From an uncultured Candidatus Melainabacteria bacterium (GTDB lineage Bacteria > Cyanobacteriota > Vampirovibrionia > Gastranaerophilales > Gastranaerophilaceae), in contig CAKURL010000046.1 in the NCBI GenBank assembly GCA_934675685.1, positions 1 through 10,081 on the forward strand: 10,081 bases of DNA, read 5' to 3'. The notes beneath the pieces were generated by a model. That model was given only the letters and a program-made list of their open reading frames with translations, had not been told where the DNA came from and ran no database searches. Shown here one piece after another: positions 6,094 to 10,081 of the stretch. The translations under genes and the position numbers were made by a program. Position 1 is the first letter of the stretch, and the number at the start of each line of letters is the position of its first letter.

Positions 6094-6444
6094 ATGGCAG
6101 TTGGCGCAAGAGATAGTCTTGATAAAGCATTAGTTAAAAAATACTCAACATTAAAAGTAGATAACGCAATCGTACAAAGTTCAATGATTGATCCAAATAA
6201 ACTGATGGACACAATGAACGACTACGCAAACGCTCACATGGAAGCGTTTCGTATACAACAAGCTTTAAGAAATGTTTGTTCAAAAGCAATTTCAATGAAC
6301 ATTCAATATACAAAAATGAAGTCCGTAAAATCTAAAAAAGAAAGAATTGCAGAAGCAGCAAGAAAAGTTGTTGCAGCTCAAATGGCAAAGAAAAACGAAC
6401 TTTTAGAAAAATTGAAAAAAGATCCAAGACCGGAATTTGCATAA
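6094..6444 (+). CDS. Unrecognised 116-residue helical protein
   Basis: I do not recognise this protein. It begins MAVGARDSLDKALVKKYSTL. A central helical stretch follows (about 35-75, containing MDTMNDYANAHMEAFRIQQ), then a basic, alanine-rich helix (about 76-108: KSKKERIAEAARKVVAAQM and so on), and it ends in DPRPEFA. There is no signal peptide or membrane span. The gene has its own strong ribosome site (GAGGAG, seven bases before the ATG), is monocistronic, and is followed by a clear intrinsic terminator. These signs suggest a real and perhaps well-expressed gene. The basic C-terminal half could bind nucleic acid, or the protein could be a small secreted or structural helical protein; neither can be chosen from sequence. 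Confidence 0.8.
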   Translation: MAVGARDSLDKALVKKYSTLKVDNAIVQSSMIDPNKLMDTMNDYANAHMEAFRIQQALRNVCSKAISMNIQYTKMKSVKSKKERIAEAARKVVAAQMAKKNELLEKLKKDPRPEFA

Positions 6445-6520
6445 AAAGAACGCAAACTCTCGAATTATAGAAAGTGTTGGAAAAAATAATCTTAATATGG
6501 TTTTGTGTGTGTAAAATTAG

Positions 6521-6551
6521 CCTCTTTTTTAGAAAAGAGGTTTTTATTTTT
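6521..6551 (+). terminator. Strong intrinsic terminator after the 116-residue protein gene
   Basis: CCTCTTTT (6521-6528) pairs perfectly with AAAAGAGG (6533-6540) around the loop TTAG. It is followed at once by TTTTTATTTTT. This is a textbook Rho-independent terminator, about 77 bases after the stop codon. The 76-base stretch between the stop and the hairpin shows no gene or other structure I can support. Confidence 0.9.
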
Positions 6552-6552
6552 G

Positions 6553-6581
6553 TTTACAAGTTTTTAAATCTGTAGTTTAAT
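6553..6581 (+). promoter_or_regulatory. Sigma-70-type promoter for the corA-type gene
   Basis: TTTACA (6553-6558) and TTTAAT (6576-6581) are separated by 17 bases. Each matches five of six consensus positions. The promoter directly abuts the T-run of the preceding terminator. Transcription would start near 6588, about 27 bases before the start codon. Confidence 0.6.
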
Positions 6582-6614
6582 TAATATAGAAAGCCCATTA
6601 AATCTTAGGTTGTT

Positions 6615-7562
6615 ATGATAGAAATTTTAAAAACAACAGATAAAAAACTCGTAGAGCTCGGGATAAACGAAGCGCAAAGCGGCTCTTGGTTTAACCTTAT
6701 CGACCCTACTTATGACGAAATCCAAAAAGTTTCTCTTATTTTAAATTTAGACGAAAGCTTTTTAAGGAATTCTCTTGACGTGGACGAACGCTCTCGTATT
6801 GAAATCGAGGACGATTGTGTCTTAATCATCACAAATATTCCAATTATGGAAGACGAAGGCGCTTATGACACTTTGCCTTTGGGTATTGTTTTTACGGATA
6901 GAGGCTTTATCACAGTAGCTTCAAAGAAAAACAAGGTAATTTCTTCATTCAACAAAGATACCGCAGGCTCATTCGACACAAGAGACAAGACAAAATTCTT
7001 GTTAGATATCTTGTTTCGTTCAACAAAATATTACTTAAGATATTTAAATTATATTTACAAGCAATCTGAAGAAATCGAAGAAGAATTAAGAAAAACAATG
7101 AAAAATAAAGCACTTTTCCAACTTTTCGAAGTGCAAAAATCTCTTGTATACTTTACCACAGCTCTTAAGGACAACTATGTAGTTTTACAAAAAATCATGC
7201 GCTTAACCCAAAGCTCCAAGAACTCTCTTTTGAAATTCTCAGAAGACGACATTGATATCTTAGAAGACGTAATAATTGAAAATAAACAGGCTCTTGAAAT
7301 GGTCGAAATGCACAGAAACATCTTGGAAAACATGATGGACGCATTTGCTTCAATCATTTCAAACAATTTAAACATTGTGATGAAATTTTTGACTTCAATT
7401 GCAATTATTTTTTCAATCCCGACAATGTTTTCGAGCTTCTGGGGCATGAACGTACAAGTGCCATTTGCAAACAATCACTTTGGCTTTTTGATTGTAAGCG
7501 TAATTTCTCTTGTGGCGGCGATTTCTGCCGCCATATTCTTCACGAAAAAAGGCATGTTTTAG
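6615..7562 (+). CDS. corA: CorA-family divalent-cation (magnesium) transporter
   Basis: This 315-residue protein belongs to the CorA family of pentameric inner-membrane channels for Mg2+ (some members carry Co2+, Ni2+ or Zn2+). The cytosolic N-terminal domain includes WFNLIDPTYDEI (25-36) and the block LDVDERSRIEIEDD (54-67). A long helical stalk spans about 140-255. Two C-terminal membrane helices lie at about 257-276 and 290-309, and the family signature Gly277-Met278-Asn279 closes the first helix (FWGMNVQVPF). The C-terminus ends in a basic KKGMF tail. Length is normal. The ATG is preceded by a weak AGG six to eight bases upstream. The transported metal cannot be fixed from sequence, so the symbol names the family. 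The gene ends six bases before a convergent neighbour. Confidence 0.93.
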   Translation: MIEILKTTDKKLVELGINEAQSGSWFNLIDPTYDEIQKVSLILNLDESFLRNSLDVDERSRIEIEDDCVLIITNIPIMEDEGAYDTLPLGIVFTDRGFITVASKKNKVISSFNKDTAGSFDTRDKTKFLLDILFRSTKYYLRYLNYIYKQSEEIEEELRKTMKNKALFQLFEVQKSLVYFTTALKDNYVVLQKIMRLTQSSKNSLLKFSEDDIDILEDVIIENKQALEMVEMHRNILENMMDAFASIISNNLNIVMKFLTSIAIIFSIPTMFSSFWGMNVQVPFANNHFGFLIVSVISLVAAISAAIFFTKKGMF

Positions 7563-7580
7563 CTAACTCTAGCTATACAT
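7545..7580 (-). terminator. Possible terminator for the small-protein operon, inside the corA 3' end
   Basis: TAGCTA (7560-7565) and TAGCTA (7570-7575) are self-complementary copies around a 4-base loop. ATGT (7554-7557) and ACAT (7577-7580) extend the stem across a small internal loop. On the minus strand the hairpin is followed by GCC and then six T residues (complement of 7545-7550), as in a Rho-independent terminator. It straddles both stop codons of the convergent genes. The stem is AT-rich and interrupted. Confidence 0.35.
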
Positions 7581-7889
7581 TCTTTGAATTGAGCTAGAAA
7601 TTTGTTGTTGAACAGTTTGTTCTTCGCCATCTATCATTTGAAGCTGAGTTTGGAACTGTTCAAGCCTTGCGTCTAGTGCTTTTTCTGCCTGTTGCAAACG
7701 TTCTTTTTGCTTTTCTAGGTTTTTCATCTCAGGACTATCCGGATCCATATCAGACGTCAAACCAACTAAATCGTTCATTTGAGAGACAAGGCTCATTTTA
7801 GTCGATGAAATTAACATAGTTTGATATTCTATGTCAAGGCGCTGATTTCTAAGCTGAGCGCGTCTCAATTGTGCAACTAATAGTCCCAT
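7569..7889 (-). CDS. Unrecognised 106-residue helical-hairpin protein
   Basis: I do not recognise this family. The sequence predicts two long amphipathic helices, about residues 1-43 and 54-103. They are joined by a short polar turn TSDMDPDSPE (45-54) that holds two prolines in a P-x-x-P arrangement (Pro50, Pro53). Helix 2 is rich in Gln, Glu and Lys, typical of a coiled coil, and the end is ISSSIQRMYS. There is no signal peptide or membrane span. The layout (about 100 residues, helix, P-x-x-P turn, helix) recalls type III needle subunits and WXG100 proteins, but no WxG motif is present and the resemblance is only of shape. It begins two bases after the stop of the basic upstream partner, with a weak GAGAT ribosome site, so coupling is likely. 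Confidence 0.75.
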   Translation of the reverse strand: MGLLVAQLRRAQLRNQRLDIEYQTMLISSTKMSLVSQMNDLVGLTSDMDPDSPEMKNLEKQKERLQQAEKALDARLEQFQTQLQMIDGEEQTVQQQISSSIQRMYS

Positions 7890-7891
7890 AA

Positions 7892-8161
7892 TTATCTCAT
7901 TTCATTAAACTTGTTTCCTTGAAGAAAAGCATGCTCATTGTTTTGAGCGATTAATTTCTCCATTTGGTTCAATTGATGCATTTGGTATTTCAGTTTATAT
8001 TTAACCATTTTTCTTTTTTTATTGATAGAAAGAGCATCTTTTAAACCTGCAACCAAATTCTTTTTAAGCACTTTAAAAGGATTATTTCTTTTTAAATAAT
8101 TTTTTGTGTAATTTAAAAAAGTTTTTATTCTTTTTAAACTAGCTTTAAGTTTTTGTTGCAA
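7892..8161 (-). CDS. Unrecognised 89-residue very basic protein (TTG start)
   Basis: I do not recognise this protein. It carries 22 Lys or Arg and only four Asp or Glu among 89 residues, with basic clusters at 4-34 and 48-58 and a polar, Gln/Asn-rich C-terminal third. It is predicted helical, without signal peptide or membrane span. The start is TTG: GGGAG (complement of 8171-8175) lies nine bases upstream, and the next in-frame Met is at residue 52, so TTG is by far the best start. It precedes the helical-hairpin gene by two bases. Nucleic-acid or membrane-surface binding, or a chaperone-like partner for its neighbour, are guesses. Its small size and low complexity leave a modest risk that it is not a real gene. 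Confidence 0.65.
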   Translation of the reverse strand: MQQKLKASLKRIKTFLNYTKNYLKRNNPFKVLKKNLVAGLKDALSINKKRKMVKYKLKYQMHQLNQMEKLIAQNNEHAFLQGNKFNEMR

Positions 8162-8356
8162 TTTTGCTTACTCCCTTGTTTCTATTAAAGGAGCTTACAT
8201 TAATAAAAACAAATTTACTGAAAAAATTGACTATTTTATTAAAATTTATTAACAAACAATAATATTATCGGCATGTTTTTCGAAAACTTAAACAATTTAT
8301 TTTAAAATGTTTCAAAATTTTAAGAAAATTCAAAATATTAAACAGATATAGCATAT

Positions 8357-8375
8357 TTTTTAAGTCTTTTTAAGT
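8357..8375 (+). repeat. Two 9-bp direct repeats at 10-bp period in the secA promoter
   Basis: TTTTTAAGT occurs at 8357-8365 and again at 8367-8375, one helical turn apart, covering the -35 region of the secA promoter. An inverted copy of the core (GACTTAAA, matching TTTAAGTC) lies at 8418-8425. Such phased direct repeats can be operators, but the sequence is T-rich. Confidence 0.4.
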
Positions 8376-8387
8376 TAAATGTTTTTA

Positions 8388-8396
8388 TGGTAGAAT
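8388..8396 (+). promoter_or_regulatory. Extended -10 promoter of secA
   Basis: TGGTAGAAT is an extended -10 element (TG, one base, then TAGAAT matching five of six consensus positions). The -35 region 17 bases upstream is weak (TTTTAA at 8368-8373), as is common with extended -10 promoters. Transcription would start near 8403, about 44 bases before the secA ATG. Confidence 0.6.
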
Positions 8397-8446
8397 AAAG
8401 CTAAAATATTTAACTACGACTTAAAGAAGAGAGAGGCGAGCCCAAA

Positions 8447-10081
8447 ATGGCATTAATTGACATCTTATTGAAAATTTTTAAAGACCCAAATGTGAGAAAA
8501 ATAAATAAAATTATGCCTATCGTAGATAGAATTAATTATTTAGAAGAAGAATTTTCAAAACTGTCCGATGAAGAATTAAAAGCAAAAACTCAAGAATTTA
8601 AAGAAATTCTTAAAAAAAGGCCTACAAGCGAAAATATCTTAGAGGACAGAAAGCTTGAAAAACAAGCACTAGACGAAATTTTGCCGGAGGCTTTTGCGAC
8701 AGTGAGAGAAGCGGGCAAGCGCGTCTTAAACCTTCGCCATTTTGACGTTCAATTAATTGGGGGGATTTTCCTTCATAATGGCCACATTGCAGAAATGAGA
8801 ACAGGGGAAGGAAAAACCCTCGTTGCGACCTTGCCAGCTTACCTTAATGCGCTAACAGGAAAAGGGGTGCACGTTATCACCGTAAACGATTACCTTGCAA
8901 AGCGCGACTGCGACTGGATGGGGCGCATTTATGAATTTTTAGGACTTAGTGTCGGGGTAATTTTATCTCAAGGCGAATATAATTCTTATGAATCAAAGAA
9001 AAAAGCTTATAGATGCGACATTACATACGGCACAAACAATGAATTTGGCTTTGACTATTTAAGAGACAATATGGCAACAGACCTGAATTCATTGGTTCAA
9101 AGACCTTATAACTACGCTATCATCGACGAAGTCGATTCTATCTTAATCGACGAAGCAAGGACTCCTTTGATTATCTCGGGGCGCCTTGAAAAATCAGCTC
9201 AAACATACCAATTAATGGCAAAAATAGCACCACTTCTTAAAAAAGACGAAGACTATGAAGTCGACGAAAAAAACAAAAACATTATTTATACAGAACAAGG
9301 CGTAGTAAGAGCAGAAGAGCTTTTAGGCGTAAAAGAATTGTTTGACGTCAAAACCCAATACGCGCATTATCTTTTGCAAGCCTTAAAAGCAAAAGAATTA
9401 TTCATAAAAGACACAGATTACGTTATTAAAAACAATCAAGTTATGATTGTAGACGAATTTACGGGAAGAATCATGGAAGGGCGCAGATGGTCTGAAGGTT
9501 TGCACCAAGCAATCGAAGCAAAAGAAGGTGTAAAAATCCAAGACGAAACTCAAACCCTCGCTTCTATCACTTTCCAAAATTTATTCAGATTGTATCCAAA
9601 ACTTTCAGGCATGACAGGTACAGCCATGACAGAAGAGGCAGAATTTGGAAAAATTTATAACTTACAAGTTACCCAAATCCCAACAAACAAACAAGATATA
9701 AGAATAAACTATCCTGATGTTATTTATAAAACAAAAGAAAAGAAATATGAGTATGTTGCCCATGAAATCGCGCAAATGGCTAAAATCGGGCGCCCGACTT
9801 TGGTGGGGACAATTTCTATTGAAAAATCAGAATATCTATCTTCTATTTTAAAAAAGATGGGAATTAAACATAATGTCTTAAACGCAAAACACCACGAAAA
9901 AGAAGCTTATATCATCGCCCAAGCAGGAAGACTAGGGGCTGTGACCATCGCTACCAACATGGCAGGAAGGGGAACAGACATTCTTTTGGGCGGAAACGCA
10001 GAATATTTAGCAAAAGAAGAACTCGACAAAAAAGGAATTACCCAAGAAAACCCAAATTGGGAAGAATTGAAAAACCAAGCT
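8447..10081 (+). CDS. secA: Preprotein translocase ATPase SecA (N-terminal part, runs off the right edge)
   Basis: SecA is the ATPase that drives unfolded preproteins through the SecYEG channel. The frame is open from the ATG at 8447 to the window end (545 codons); full-length SecA is usually 800-950 residues. Visible motifs are HFDVQLIGG (98-106), Walker A MRTGEGKT (117-124), TYGTNNEFGFDYLRDNM (193-209), Walker B IIDEVD (225-230), IDEARTPLIISG (234-245), VDEFTGR (335-341), SGMTGTA (387-393) and TNMAGRGTDI (503-512). All ATPase motifs seen are intact. A ribosome site AGAGG lies about 10 bases before the ATG. The SecB-binding or zinc C-terminus cannot be judged because it is outside the window. 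Confidence 0.97.
   Translation, partial: MALIDILLKIFKDPNVRKINKIMPIVDRINYLEEEFSKLSDEELKAKTQEFKEILKKRPTSENILEDRKLEKQALDEILPEAFATVREAGKRVLNLRHFDVQLIGGIFLHNGHIAEMRTGEGKTLVATLPAYLNALTGKGVHVITVNDYLAKRDCDWMGRIYEFLGLSVGVILSQGEYNSYESKKKAYRCDITYGTNNEFGFDYLRDNMATDLNSLVQRPYNYAIIDEVDSILIDEARTPLIISGRLEKSAQTYQLMAKIAPLLKKDEDYEVDEKNKNIIYTEQGVVRAEELLGVKELFDVKTQYAHYLLQALKAKELFIKDTDYVIKNNQVMIVDEFTGRIMEGRRWSEGLHQAIEAKEGVKIQDETQTLASITFQNLFRLYPKLSGMTGTAMTEEAEFGKIYNLQVTQIPTNKQDIRINYPDVIYKTKEKKYEYVAHEIAQMAKIGRPTLVGTISIEKSEYLSSILKKMGIKHNVLNAKHHEKEAYIIAQAGRLGAVTIATNMAGRGTDILLGGNAEYLAKEELDKKGITQENPNWEELKNQA

Larger units (their letters stand above)
8162..8446. other. 285-base divergent AT-rich spacer between the small-protein operon and secA
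   Basis: No gene or RNA is recognisable here. The right end holds the secA promoter and short direct repeats. The left end holds the ribosome site of the TTG-started gene; no convincing promoter pair could be fixed for that gene. A 10-base palindrome TTTTCGAAAA lies at 8277-8286. Confidence 0.6.

Noticed and set aside
7175..7474. Minus-strand 99-residue open frame inside corA
   Set aside because: It is antisense to well-conserved corA sequence and shows no ribosome site or recognisable motif.
7511..7535. GC-rich hairpin (TGGCGGC / GCCGCCA) near the end of corA
   Set aside because: It is explained by alanine codons in the last membrane helix and has no T-run directly after it on either strand.
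8277..8286. Palindrome TTTTCGAAAA in the secA spacer as an operator
   Set aside because: A short AT-rich palindrome is expected by chance here and sits far from both start codons.

Overview
The window looks like chromosomal DNA of a low-GC bacterium. The best guess is a non-photosynthetic member of the cyanobacterial phylum (Vampirovibrionia/Melainabacteria, perhaps a flagellated Gastranaerophilales-type gut lineage). This rests on AccD and AccA having a cyanobacteria-like flavour, fliPQR being present, very AT-rich spacers with clear Shine-Dalgarno motifs, and several small proteins I cannot match to any family. The assignment is an inference; the window holds no rRNA or other decisive marker.

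Layout. Positions 1-3156 (minus strand) carry accD-accA followed by fliP-fliQ-fliR, with fliR running off the left edge. These encode the carboxyltransferase half of acetyl-CoA carboxylase and three core membrane proteins of the flagellar type III export gate. Positions 3312-5925 (minus) are a tightly packed four-gene operon: a stand-alone ClpX-type zinc-finger protein, a 561-residue helical protein of unknown function, the RuvX/YqgF nuclease, and a DUF1292/YrzB-like acidic protein. A divergent gene at 6094-6444 (plus) encodes an unrecognised 116-residue protein and ends at a strong intrinsic terminator. A corA-type transporter follows at 6615-7562 (plus). Convergent to it, at 7569-8161 (minus), is a two-gene unit of small unknown proteins, one very basic and one a helical hairpin. 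Divergent from that unit, secA starts at 8447 and runs off the right edge.

How the genes relate. Most are housekeeping genes: fatty-acid synthesis, flagellar export, rRNA maturation, divalent-cation transport and Sec secretion. The less explained parts are the zinc-finger/helical-protein pair translationally tied to ruvX, the small helical-hairpin/basic pair beside secA, and the 116-residue orphan. I see no mobile element, CRISPR array, phage gene, tRNA or rRNA. I do not find a clearly new biological system; the candidates are listed with modest interest scores.
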